From the NCBI GenBank assembly GCA_012033495.1, contig JAAUQT010000002.1:16658-80657 (forward strand): a stretch of DNA of 64,000 bases, given 5' to 3'. This document shows positions 52,143-61,764 of this stretch, piece by piece; the first letter of the stretch is position 1, and the number at the start of each line of letters is the position of its first letter. The notes beneath the pieces are model-generated. The model was not told the DNA's origin. It worked only from the letters and a program-made list of their open reading frames with translations, and searched no databases. The stretch comes from Cyanobacteria bacterium RM1_2_2. GTDB lineage: Bacteria > Cyanobacteriota > Cyanobacteriia > Elainellales > Elainellaceae. The position numbers and the translations under genes are program-made.

Positions 52143-53093
52143 ATGACTTCAACCCCCCTAGATCTGACCAACCAGCGCATTTTGGTGACAGGTGGAGCCG
52201 GATTTCTCGGTCGGCAGGTGGTCGATCAACTGTGCCAAGCTGGAGCCAATCCTAACAAAATTACGATTCCTCGCTCACGAGATTTTAACCTGTGTGAAAT
52301 GGAAGCCTGCCAGCAAGCCGTTGATCAGCACGACATTGTGGTTCACCTGGCGGCGCATGTGGGCGGCATTGGCTTGAACCGAGAAAAGCCTGCTGAACTG
52401 TTCTATGACAACTTAATGATGGGCACCCAGTTGATTCATGCGGCTTATCAAGCGGGTGTCAAAAAGTTTGTCTGCGTGGGCACCATTTGCGCTTATCCCA
52501 AGTTCACGCCTGTACCGTTCAAGGAAGATGACCTTTGGAATGGGTATCCTGAAGAAACCAATGCACCTTATGGCGTAGCGAAAAAAGCCCTGTTGGTGCA
52601 GCTTCAAGCTTACCGTCAGCAGTATGGCTTTGATGGAATTTATTTGCTGCCGGTGAACCTGTATGGGCCGGAAGATAATTTTGATCCGCGTAGTTCTCAC
52701 GTAATTCCGGCTTTGATCCGCAAGGTGCATGAAGCGCAGCAACGCGGCGATGCTCAAATTCCGGTTTGGGGTGACGGCAGCCCAACTCGTGAGTTTCTCT
52801 ATTCCACCGATGCGGCTCGTGGGATTGTGATGGGAACTCAGTTGTACAGCGAATCAGAACCCGTTAATTTGGGAACCGGCTATGAGATCTCAATCAAAGA
52901 CCTGATTACGCTAATCTGCGAACTGATGGGCTATGAGGGCGAGTTGGTTTGGGAAACTGATAAACCAAACGGGCAACCGCGTCGCTGCCTCGACACTCAA
53001 CGCGCTCAAGAGAAGTTTGGCTTCGTTGCTGAGATGGAATTTAGGCAGGGGTTGAAGAACACCATTGATTGGTATCGCCAGCACGCGGCCTAA
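52143..53093 (+). CDS. fcl: GDP-L-fucose synthase
   Basis: [74 protein letters not shown]. Confidence 0.95.
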   Translation: MTSTPLDLTNQRILVTGGAGFLGRQVVDQLCQAGANPNKITIPRSRDFNLCEMEACQQAVDQHDIVVHLAAHVGGIGLNREKPAELFYDNLMMGTQLIHAAYQAGVKKFVCVGTICAYPKFTPVPFKEDDLWNGYPEETNAPYGVAKKALLVQLQAYRQQYGFDGIYLLPVNLYGPEDNFDPRSSHVIPALIRKVHEAQQRGDAQIPVWGDGSPTREFLYSTDAARGIVMGTQLYSESEPVNLGTGYEISIKDLITLICELMGYEGELVWETDKPNGQPRRCLDTQRAQEKFGFVAEMEFRQGLKNTIDWYRQHAA

Positions 53094-53120
53094 GTGACAG
53101 TTGAGCTTAACCAAAATCAT

Positions 53121-53158
53121 GAGCGAGATTAGAAAATGTTCTCTGATCCCGCTCTTTC
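53121..53158 (+). terminator. Possible terminator after fcl
   Basis: GAGCGAGAT...ATCCCGCTC followed by TTTC. Confidence 0.4.
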
Positions 53159-53211
53159 AAGTATTGAGCCTAGTTACAAGTACTGAGCCTGATGACTCAA
53201 CGACGAACCCG

Positions 53212-53406
53212 CTAAACCTTCGGGTCTTCGCTGACTTCAGGAACCACATCAGGACGCTCTTTGTCTTCCCAACCGGGGGGACGCTTAGAGTTATACCAAG
53301 CGATTGATCCGATCGTAACGGCAGCAATGAAGCCGATGACGTAAACAGCAGTGAACGCAAGTGGGAAAGAAGATCCTTCACCTGTCGCAACTTGAAGTAA
53401 AATCAT
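53212..53406 (-). CDS. Small single-TM cyanobacterial protein, possibly Psb35-like
   Basis: FPLAFTAVYVIGFIAAVTIGSIAWYNSKRPPGWEDKERPDVVPEV. Confidence 0.5.
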   Translation of the reverse strand: MILLQVATGEGSSFPLAFTAVYVIGFIAAVTIGSIAWYNSKRPPGWEDKERPDVVPEVSEDPKV

Positions 53407-53565
53407 GCCTGTTTTGTCCCCCCTAGGTTTGAAATCATTAATTTTTTTACCGTATCACTCAATTTACCGTATCTCTTTGCTACCAGCCTCTCTCTAGATC
53501 AGTATTCTCAAAAGATCAGTTGGTCAAACGCCAGTTCCTAGGGAATGGGAATTCAATCCGTTCGA

Positions 53566-53666
53566 TCGTGGGGAGGGGCTTTGCGGTCAAATCGATTGCC
53601 GGATGCCCATTGATCTGTTGAACCCACCTGTCCAGTTTACGGATTGATTCAATCCACGATCCTAAG
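53566..53666 (-). repeat. Dispersed intergenic repeat family 1, copy B (inverted)
   Basis: Reverse complement cttaggatcgtggattgaatcaatccgtaaactggacaggtgggttcaacagatcaatgggcatccggcaatcgatttga... Confidence 0.85.
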
Positions 53667-53764
53667 GGTTCGCAGGGGCAACGAGCGGCGGCGGGGCAGG
53701 TTCGACAATCGAAGGTGGAGCGTCCAGCGGCGGCGGTTCAGAAATGGGAGCTTGCACAGGTTCC

Positions 53765-56008
53765 TCAATGATGGCAGCAGGTGGGGCAACCTCCTCCATC
53801 GGTGGGGCTGGTTCTACAGGAGGGGCTGGTTCGTCCGGGGATAACGGCTGCCTCTGGCACAGCGGGTTCGGGCGGAGGAGCCTCACTGGGTTCAGGAGCA
53901 GCCTCACTGCTGCTAGAAGAACCTGAAGAATAGGAACCGCTATCGGCATTAGAGCCAGACGAATAGCTGTCGGAATCGCTCCAGCTACTTTCGCTATCGT
54001 CGCTCCATTCATCCTGACTTTCGCTTTCACCTTTTGAAGGATAGGGATTATTGCTTGCGTAAACCCGTCCTGGCTTCACGGGCTGAGCTTTGATGCTGCC
54101 TTCATGCGCCTCAATATCGGGTAATTCGGGAAAATCTTCAACGGGCATTCCGTCGGTTGCTTCCACCATAAAGTCGTACCAAGTGAGGGCGGCAGTGCTG
54201 CTCTGACCATAGGTGGGGCTACTGTCATCATTGCCTAACCACACACCAGTCACTAATTGCGGAATGTAGCCCACAAACCACAGGTCACGCCGCTTTTCTG
54301 AAGTGCCTGTTTTGCCTGCCACCTGCCGATCTGACAAGTAAGCGCTGCGTCCTGTCCCATTGGCGACTACTCCTTCCAGCATCCAAGTCATGATTGAGGT
54401 GCTGTCGGCGTCTAGGGCCCGCTGGGGCTGGAATTTTGCTTCGTAAATGAGCTGACCAAAGCGATCGTAAACCTTCGTGATGCCATGCACTTCAACATGG
54501 TTGCCTTCGTTAGCTAGAGTACCGTAAGCACTCGTTAATTCCAGCAAATTCACCTCGGACGTACCCAAAGCTAAAGAATAGGCAGGTAATAATGTTGACT
54601 TAATTCCCATCTTCTCTGCTAGCTTCACCACCGGATCAAACCCAACATCTACCAAGGCTTTAACGGCCACAATGTTGATAGACGAGGTCAGGGCATCGCG
54701 CATGGAAACAGAGCCACGATAGTTTTTGCCGTAGTTTTGCGGTTCGTAGCCGTCTACAACATACTTGCCGTCAATGTAGCCCCGGTAGGGCGAAAATCCG
54801 GCGGCGATGGCGGCTGAGTAAACAAAAGCTTTGAAGGTTGAACCCGGCTGCCGCTGGGCTTGGGTAGCTCGATTAAACTGGCTTTTACCAAAATCATCAC
54901 CGCCAATCAGGGCACGAATTTGACCGTTGCGAGGATCAATCGACACCAGAGCCGCCTGCTCGAAAGCTTCGCCTGGCCCGTAGTTAGCAATGGCGTAATC
55001 TACCGTATCTTGAGCCAGTTTTTGCCACTTCAAATTCAGCGTCGTTTCAACGGTTAAACCGCCCAGTTCCAACTCCTCTTTAGAGACAAGATTGGGCAAC
55101 TGCTGCTGCACATAGGAAGTAAAGTAAGGCGCTTCGCTCTTTACATATTTCTGTGCACCTGGCTTCACGGCGATGGGCGCAGACTTAGCCGCTTCAAATT
55201 CGGCAGGCGTAATGAAGCCAACATAAGCCATCCGCTCCAGCACAATATCCCGGCGCTGACGGGCTAGATCGGGGTTGATCAACGGCGAGTAGTCGCTGGG
55301 TGCAGGAGCCATGCCTGCGATCATTGCCATTTCGCTTAACGTCAGTTGCTCGACCGTTTTGCTGAAATAGATCCAGGCAGCATCAGCGACACCGTAAGCC
55401 CCCGAACCGAGATACACCAAGTTGAGGTAGCGCTCCAAGATCTGCTCTTTGGTTAGCTCTCCCTCCATTTTTTGAGCCAGCAGCGCTTCTCGCACCTTTC
55501 GCCCCAGACTGCGTTCTTGTCCTAGGAACACAATTCGCGCTAGCTGCTGGGTAATGGTGCTGCCGCCTTCAACCACTTCGCGGGCGAGCAGATTTTTTAA
55601 GCTGGCTCGCATGATGGCATCATAGTCAACGCCATCATGTTCATAAAAGTCCTGATCTTCTGAAGCAATAAAGGCTTCCGTCAGGCTTTCTGGCATTTTC
55701 TGGAGATTGACTTTTTCCCGTGTCGCGGGGCCAATCTGCTGTAAAACCGTGCCGTCTGCTGATTTGATGGTCAAAGAGCCAGTACGAACATAAGTAAGTA
55801 CCGCCGAAGTATCGGGCAAGTCGCGCTTAATCGATTCAAGAGTTGACCAGGTAGCTAATCCTAGCCCAGCCGCCCCAAATCCAAGCCCTGTCAGCCCCCA
55901 TGCCCACCAGCGTTGATGAAGGGGCGCGCCCCTTTGGAATGGGAGCAGATTGGTGGTTTGAGTCCTCTGATGCTTGCCAAAACTTGCTGGCTTGCGGCAA
56001 CCATCCAT
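53765..56008 (-). CDS. Class A penicillin-binding protein (PBP1A family), N- and C-terminal frames apparently shifted
   Basis: IASEDQDFYEHDGVDYDAIMRA; EVVEGGSTITQQLARIVFL; QPGSTFKAFVYSAA; VAGKTGTSEKRRDLWFVGY. Confidence 0.93.
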   Translation of the reverse strand: MDGCRKPASFGKHQRTQTTNLLPFQRGAPLHQRWWAWGLTGLGFGAAGLGLATWSTLESIKRDLPDTSAVLTYVRTGSLTIKSADGTVLQQIGPATREKVNLQKMPESLTEAFIASEDQDFYEHDGVDYDAIMRASLKNLLAREVVEGGSTITQQLARIVFLGQERSLGRKVREALLAQKMEGELTKEQILERYLNLVYLGSGAYGVADAAWIYFSKTVEQLTLSEMAMIAGMAPAPSDYSPLINPDLARQRRDIVLERMAYVGFITPAEFEAAKSAPIAVKPGAQKYVKSEAPYFTSYVQQQLPNLVSKEELELGGLTVETTLNLKWQKLAQDTVDYAIANYGPGEAFEQAALVSIDPRNGQIRALIGGDDFGKSQFNRATQAQRQPGSTFKAFVYSAAIAAGFSPYRGYIDGKYVVDGYEPQNYGKNYRGSVSMRDALTSSINIVAVKALVDVGFDPVVKLAEKMGIKSTLLPAYSLALGTSEVNLLELTSAYGTLANEGNHVEVHGITKVYDRFGQLIYEAKFQPQRALDADSTSIMTWMLEGVVANGTGRSAYLSDRQVAGKTGTSEKRRDLWFVGYIPQLVTGVWLGNDDSSPTYGQSSTAALTWYDFMVEATDGMPVEDFPELPDIEAHEGSIKAQPVKPGRVYASNNPYPSKGESESQDEWSDDSESSWSDSDSYSSGSNADSGSYSSGSSSSSEAAPEPSEAPPPEPAVPEAAVIPGRTSPSCRTSPTDGGGCPTCCHH

Positions 56009-56485
56009 GTCGCCGTTTCCGTGCCAAGCGAGGCTTAGCGCCAGGAACTGGAAGAGGTCGATCGAGAGATTCGGAGGAGGGAGTTGCCGAATTTGAAGCG
56101 TTCCGATTCGACTTTGAGATTGCTCTCAGCTTGGTCAGAAAATCTGTCACTACAATTCCTCACAAACCATCACAAAGCATATCAAGCAGTCCCCAATCTG
56201 GTGTCGAGCTCATGACCAAAACCATGGCGATTGGGGCTTTTGCCAAACAACTGTTGCCAGATCGACTGCTCACAAGAGAAGCGTTAGCAGGCGAGTTTTG
56301 AAGAAACAAAATCATAACCCAAGATTTGCTCTAACTGCTGCAACATTAGCCAAACCTCATGCCGAGCAGTGCTACAGGCGAATTTTAACGATCCAGGGAG
56401 ACTTCCGTTAACTTCATCCAAACTTAGTCTTTTTTGAAATAAAACGCAACCGCAAGCGCTCAGTTCTGTGTTATGCAATTGGCTA

Positions 56486-57403
56486 CTAGATGCCAGCATG
56501 TCCAAACGCCAAGGCCGTCACCAACATACCCAGCACCAGGAAGGGCTGAGCACTAGCCTGATATTTGACATCATTTTTGAGCGGGTCGCGCAGGAAGTAC
56601 ATATCTTGGAAGGTAATTTGCGGAATGATCAGCAAGATTAAGAGCACCGCATACAGATTTTGATGGATGCCAATCAAGTAGGCTGCGATGCCCGATTGAA
56701 ACACATCGATCATTAGCACACAGATCCAGGCGGCAGTTGTAATGCCAAACATTACAGGCAAAGACTTCAACCCCAGTTGTCGATCGCCCTCAACGCTCTT
56801 AAAGTCGTTGACAATCGCAATGCCCAAGCCTGCCAAGCTGTAGAACAACGTCAAAATTGCTACCGTCCAGGTGAGGTCGCCAAACAGAGCGTGACCCGTC
56901 CACCAAGGCAGCGCAATGTAGCTGGCTCCGAGCGCATAGTTTCCTAACCAGCCGTTCTGCTTCAGCTTCAGCGGTGGGGCAGAGTAGATATAAGCCAAAA
57001 ACGCGCCGCCAACGGCAATCAGGGTAATGGTGGGAAACTCGTGCCCTGCCCAAACATCCAGCCCGTAGGACAAAGCCATGCCACCAACCAGCAAAACCAG
57101 AATTTGGGCCGTCACTTGTGGAATCGAAATCGCGCCGGAAGGAATCGGTCGATATGGCTCATTGATGGCATCAATTTCCCGGTCGTAAAAGTCGTTGAGC
57201 GTTTGGGTGTAGCCCGTCATCAGCGGCCCGGACAGCAACATACAGGCGGCTGAAATCAGCACATTTTCTAGCGTCCAGGTAAAGTTGCCCGAAGAAGCCG
57301 CGCCGCAAACCACGCCCCAGATGAGTGGAATCCAGGTGATGGGCTTCATCAACTGCAAGCGAATCTTCCAAATCGAAGTTTCTCCAGGCTGAGCGCCCTT
57401 CAT
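56486..57403 (-). CDS. chlG: Chlorophyll a synthase (true start probably 57534, separated by a frameshift)
   Basis: MKGAQPGETSIWKIRLQLMKPITWIPLIWGVVCGAASSG; GYTQTLNDFYDREIDAINEPYRPIPSGAIS. Confidence 0.96.
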   Translation of the reverse strand: MKGAQPGETSIWKIRLQLMKPITWIPLIWGVVCGAASSGNFTWTLENVLISAACMLLSGPLMTGYTQTLNDFYDREIDAINEPYRPIPSGAISIPQVTAQILVLLVGGMALSYGLDVWAGHEFPTITLIAVGGAFLAYIYSAPPLKLKQNGWLGNYALGASYIALPWWTGHALFGDLTWTVAILTLFYSLAGLGIAIVNDFKSVEGDRQLGLKSLPVMFGITTAAWICVLMIDVFQSGIAAYLIGIHQNLYAVLLILLIIPQITFQDMYFLRDPLKNDVKYQASAQPFLVLGMLVTALAFGHAGI

Positions 57404-57656
57404 ACCGAGCAGTTGGCGAGTTTTGCAGTCCGATCGACCGCAGCACCTGTCCCAGGGTTTGCCACAGCATTAGTCTCAGCCTGGGTGACAGGATCGGTGG
57501 GAGAACCAGAAGATGGGATAGGAGACTCAGACATGGTAAATCACGGTTAGCGTTGAATGAACAAGCCTGCTCGTCAAATTAACAGGTGTCCAGCTTCCTA
57601 GCCTACCGCATTGCTAGAAAAAAACATGAAGGAAAATTAACTTTCCGCAACCCCTC

Positions 57657-58469
57657 TCAACGTCGCTTTTTGGTTTTAGTCGATTTAGGTTGAAAGCCAG
57701 GCTTAGATGAAGGGGGCTGAGCGGCTTGACTTGAATTGGCATCGGGGGAATTCGCCAAATATTGACGGTTGCGTTCTCGCACCAGCGCGTCTCCGTCACC
57801 GTAGAAAAAGGAAAGCAGCGCAAACCGATGCCCTTGCGTGACCGGCGTGGCCTCATGCAGCAACGAACAAGAGAAAATCACTGCCTCTCCGGTGTCTGGA
57901 CGGTACAACTGCGAGCCGTATTCTGGAAACCGCAGGCAGCCACCTTCATAGTCTCCGGTGTTCAGGTTGAGCGACATCGCAAAGCGGCGGTGGGCTGTGC
58001 CTTTGGTCGTGTTGTCACGATGACGGTTGAAAAAGCCCTGATTTGCAGCATCGTAACGCGCCACAATATGACGTTCAAACCGGGTAATGCTGAACTGAAA
58101 CACTTTTTCAATTTCCGGCTTGACGCGCCGAATCACAGCCTGATTGATTGCCTCTAACCAAGGCGTCTCTGAGAGGTTGATATCCTGTCGCTTTTTGAAC
58201 CCCGGATCGAGAATTTCGACCGTTTTGCCGTCCACCTCTCGCATGAAGCCAGAATCTCGCGCCTTGCCTGTCTCAAATAGCTGCACCAGCGTTTGGCAAA
58301 GCTCTGGATCGAGCACTCGCGGAATCAACAAAACTGGCGCTTGCCGAGCGGCTAGGATAGGGGGCGGAAATGGCGGAAACTGACGAACATAGTTAAGAAT
58401 TTCAGCCACATAATTTTCGGACTGCTCCAGCGGAAAGACTTTCAGCACACGCAGGGTTGGATCGAGCAC
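57657..58469 (-). CDS. 2OG-Fe(II) oxygenase (prolyl-4-hydroxylase-like), C-terminal part of a redoxin-oxygenase fusion
   Basis: FFNRHRDNTTKGTAHRRFAMSLNLN..GGCLRFPEY...FSCSLLHEATPVTQGHRFALLSFFYG (HxD...H...R). Confidence 0.82.
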   Translation of the reverse strand: MLDPTLRVLKVFPLEQSENYVAEILNYVRQFPPFPPPILAARQAPVLLIPRVLDPELCQTLVQLFETGKARDSGFMREVDGKTVEILDPGFKKRQDINLSETPWLEAINQAVIRRVKPEIEKVFQFSITRFERHIVARYDAANQGFFNRHRDNTTKGTAHRRFAMSLNLNTGDYEGGCLRFPEYGSQLYRPDTGEAVIFSCSLLHEATPVTQGHRFALLSFFYGDGDALVRERNRQYLANSPDANSSQAAQPPSSKPGFQPKSTKTKKRR

Positions 58470-58681
58470 AAAAGTCGTGGGACTGTAAGTAAATTCTTTG
58501 GTTTTAGCTGTGCTTAAAGCAGATGTGCCGGAAGTAGTAGATGTGCCGGAAGCAGATTTACTGGAAGTAGGGGTACAAACGCCGTACTGTTGGCTAACAG
58601 TTTGTTCAAAATCCCACAGAAATTTACAGTAGGTTGGGTGAGTGATTTCGTCGGCTAAAAACTGGTCATTGGGATCGATAC

Positions 58682-58903
58682 CTACCCCAAAAAAGGCACT
58701 TCTTGCGCTGCTAGTTCAGATTGCATGGCGCAAAAATCTCGAACCGCCTGAGCCGACTGCGGAATTTGAGTGCTGCCAAAAAAGAACAAGATAATCTGAT
58801 AGCCGCCAACCGTATCAAAGTTGTAGTTCGGGTTAGAAGTGGAAGGCAGCCTAAACCAGGGAACCGGATCGCCAACTGTCAGAGAAACCATACGAGTCAT
58901 CAA
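58682..58903 (-). CDS. AhpC/TSA-like redoxin domain, N-terminal part of the same gene
   Basis: VGDPVPWFRLPSTSNPNYNFDTVGGYQIILFFFGSTQIPQSAQAVRDF; reading continues in another frame into FGVGIDPNDQFLADEITHPTYCKFLWDFEQTVSQQYGV. Confidence 0.7.
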   Translation of the reverse strand: MMTRMVSLTVGDPVPWFRLPSTSNPNYNFDTVGGYQIILFFFGSTQIPQSAQAVRDFCAMQSELAAQEVPFLG

Positions 58904-59235
58904 AAGACACCATATTTCTAATTCATACTGACTGCTCTCAAATCCGCAATTTGCAGCAAGACAGGTTCAAACAGCACAAATCAGAAATGAGATCAATATA
59001 GCTTCATCTCGGTGTAAATCAGCACTCACGTTCAGATCCTTTAATTCTTCGAGAATTGAGGAATCTAAACCCTTGGACTCGGTTTCGACAGGTTTGCACA
59101 AACGGTTGCTAGGGGCTGTGATCAATTTCAGCTAAAACCCTGACAATGACTAGGCGACAGCCCCCAGCCTGTCTTGGGGAGCGAGTGCGATCCGGTGGAT
59201 GCGGCAAGCGTTTGACCCTGAATGGACGACGCGCC

Positions 59236-60333
59236 TTACAGCGAAATAATCAGGTAGCTATCCTGAAATTTGGCTCCGGTCACTTGCCGCCCGCGCAGTT
59301 CAGGAGGCAGCAAAATATTGCGCCGCTGATCGCCTGCTTCGATGGTGACTTCTGGGCCGTATTGAGTCAGTTTGACCTGCTTCTTATCAAATCCGGGCAA
59401 AAACAAGTAAACTTTGCGCTCGGCGACGTCAACGCGGATAGGTCTGGGCGCTTGTGTTGCTGCACTGAAGTCGGGCATAGCTTGCATCAAGGGCTGCCAG
59501 TCTTGGCTGGTGCGGTTAGGAAGCTGATGCACTGGCAAAGGCGCAAATTCTGGCTGCACTGCTTCCCGACGTTCTGATCGGTTGAGCAAAACGCCGCCAA
59601 TCGTTAAGCCAATTTGCTGCGCACTACCCCAGAGATACTTGGCTACAGCAATCGCATCTGGGGCGTCGGTGGTGACGAGGTAAGCAGCGACTCGATTTGG
59701 GTCGGCAACGGCAGCTTTGCCCTGCTCTAGGGTCGAGTTCATTTGGTTTGCCCCAGGCTGATTCAACAAATCGCCTGTCCAGTTAACATTCAGCACTGAG
59801 GCGGCCACAGGCTGCACAAAAGGCGCGATGGCTTTACCGAGATCAGAGTCGGCAAAAACCTGACGAAACCGCCGAATGTACCAACTCATAATTTCAGGTG
59901 TGCCCAATATGCGCAAAGTGGACTGGTCGCCGTCGCTGTCAAACACAATCGCGTCATAGTTGCCGCTGCCGTCATAGCGACGGATGGCATCAAGAGCCAG
60001 CGCCCCATCCATTCCCGGCAGCACTCCCAACTCTTGACCATACACCACTTTGAAGAAAGGCGACCGTAGGTATTGCGCTTCTAACTTTTTTAATTCTTCC
60101 CAGCTTTGCTCTAGCAGCGCTGTGGTTTGAAGCTGTACGGCTTTCAGGTTAGGCCCAATCTCCTGGGGTTCTGCACTGAGGGGCATCCCCAACAGCACCG
60201 ACAAAGCAGGGCTGGTGTCCTGACTAGCGAACAAAACCCGTTTGCCTTGAGTTGCCAACTGTTTTGCCGCTGCAATTGCTACCGTCGTGCGACCTGTTCC
60301 ACCCTTGCCCAGGAATGTCAGAACCAATGCCAT
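59236..60333 (-). CDS. ArsA/Get3-type ATPase with C-terminal Hsp20-like domain
   Basis: LVLTFLGKGGTGRTTVAIAAAKQLATQGKRVLFASQD; C-terminus VDVAERKVYLFLPGFDKKQVKLTQYGPEVTIEAGDQRRNILLPPELRGRQVTGAKF. Confidence 0.85.
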   Translation of the reverse strand: MALVLTFLGKGGTGRTTVAIAAAKQLATQGKRVLFASQDTSPALSVLLGMPLSAEPQEIGPNLKAVQLQTTALLEQSWEELKKLEAQYLRSPFFKVVYGQELGVLPGMDGALALDAIRRYDGSGNYDAIVFDSDGDQSTLRILGTPEIMSWYIRRFRQVFADSDLGKAIAPFVQPVAASVLNVNWTGDLLNQPGANQMNSTLEQGKAAVADPNRVAAYLVTTDAPDAIAVAKYLWGSAQQIGLTIGGVLLNRSERREAVQPEFAPLPVHQLPNRTSQDWQPLMQAMPDFSAATQAPRPIRVDVAERKVYLFLPGFDKKQVKLTQYGPEVTIEAGDQRRNILLPPELRGRQVTGAKFQDSYLIISL

Positions 60334-60586
60334 AGTGAATATCCTTGCTTGTGAGAAGCAACTCCAGTTAAAGACAACTAAAGCTGCACGTCATTCCAAT
60401 CTTGCTAATGCTCAGCCTTGCTGCAATGAGACAGGCTTCCTCATGCTACCGAACATCAAAAAGGGGATGCCTCGCCTGATGGAAATAAACCTGCCCTCCA
60501 ACCTGCAATCAATCCCCGTATTCTGAATTTTAGAATGGGTGTTGTGAACCAGCCCTAAAAGCCAGAGCCAGAGCCAGTTCTTTCCC

Positions 60587-60784
60587 CTAACCAGGTTCTA
60601 ACTCATCTTCAAAAAACCAGGTGATGAAGTTGTCTTCAAATTTCACCACGACACCCACGCCGCTACCGTCAACCATTTTGAACTCTTTAATCACACCCGT
60701 TTTACCTAACCGCTCAATCACCTCTTTAGGGGAGCGATCGCGTAACCGACGCACGCGCACCTTTTGACCGATTTCCATCTCCAC
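60587..60784 (-). CDS. petP: Cytochrome b6f-associated PetP / DUF2862 protein
   Basis: MEIGQKVRVRRLRDRSPKEVIERLGKTGVIKEFKMVDGSGVGVVVKFEDNFITWFFEDELEP. Confidence 0.8.
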   Translation of the reverse strand: MEMEIGQKVRVRRLRDRSPKEVIERLGKTGVIKEFKMVDGSGVGVVVKFEDNFITWFFEDELEPG

Positions 60785-60985
60785 TCCACAAAGGATAAAC
60801 CATGAACCAATATATCAGTGCTTGTCCGTATTTACGCGATTTTGAACCGCCGATCCGCGATCCTCGGTACTCTGGTACGGGTCTGTGAGATGGTGAATGG
60901 GTGGATAGGTGTAAGCTGCTTGCTTAAGTTCAATTAAAATCAGTTCAATTAAAATTCAATCTGCCAACTGCCCTCCCTTCAAATC

Positions 60986-61756
60986 ATGCTTGCTAAAAGA
61001 ATTTTGCCTTGCCTTGATGTCAAAGCTGGACGAGTCGTTAAAGGGGTTAACTTTGTTAACTTGCGCGATGCGGGCGATCCGGTTGAACTGGCCCAAATTT
61101 ATAACGAAGCGGGGGCTGATGAGTTGGTTTTTTTGGACATCACGGCAACCCACGAAGATCGAGACATTATTTTTGATGTGGTTTACCGCACGGCTGAACA
61201 GGTATTCATTCCGCTGACGGTGGGTGGCGGCATCCAATCCTTAGAAACAATCAAAAAATTGTTAAGAGCCGGGGCTGATAAAGTCAGCATTAACTCGACT
61301 GCGGTACGCGATCCAGACTTCGTGAATCGAGCCAGCCAGCGGTTTGGCAATCAGTGCATTGTGGTGGCCATTGATGCACGGCGCAGGCACGATCCAGTCA
61401 ATCCAGGCTGGGATGTGTATGTGCGCGGTGGGCGAGAGAATACGGGCATTGATGCGGTTGCGTGGGCGAAAGAAGTAGAGCAACGCGGGGCGGGAGAATT
61501 GCTGCTCACCAGTATGGATGCCGATGGCACGCAAGCGGGCTATGACCTAGATTTGACCCGCACCATCGCCGAGCAAGTGCAGATTCCGGTGATTGCTTCC
61601 GGTGGAGCAGGCAACTGTGCCCACATTCATGCTGCTCTAACAGACGGCAAAGCTGAAGCCGCCCTCCTTGCCTCACTACTGCATTACGGACAGCTAACGG
61701 TAGCAGAAATTAAGTCCTATCTGAATCAACAGCAAGTGCCCGTTAGATTGTTGTAG
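60986..61756 (+). CDS. hisF: Imidazole glycerol phosphate synthase subunit HisF
   Basis: [66 protein letters not shown]. Confidence 0.97.
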   Translation: MLAKRILPCLDVKAGRVVKGVNFVNLRDAGDPVELAQIYNEAGADELVFLDITATHEDRDIIFDVVYRTAEQVFIPLTVGGGIQSLETIKKLLRAGADKVSINSTAVRDPDFVNRASQRFGNQCIVVAIDARRRHDPVNPGWDVYVRGGRENTGIDAVAWAKEVEQRGAGELLLTSMDADGTQAGYDLDLTRTIAEQVQIPVIASGGAGNCAHIHAALTDGKAEAALLASLLHYGQLTVAEIKSYLNQQQVPVRLL

Positions 61757-61764
61757 TCCGACTG

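Noticed and set aside
55900-56301. 133-aa plus-strand ORF at the PBP 5' end
   Set aside because: Antisense to the PBP N-terminus; no start context or domain.
59146-59577. 143-aa plus ORF opposite the ArsA-like gene
   Set aside because: Antisense overlap with a well-supported ATPase.
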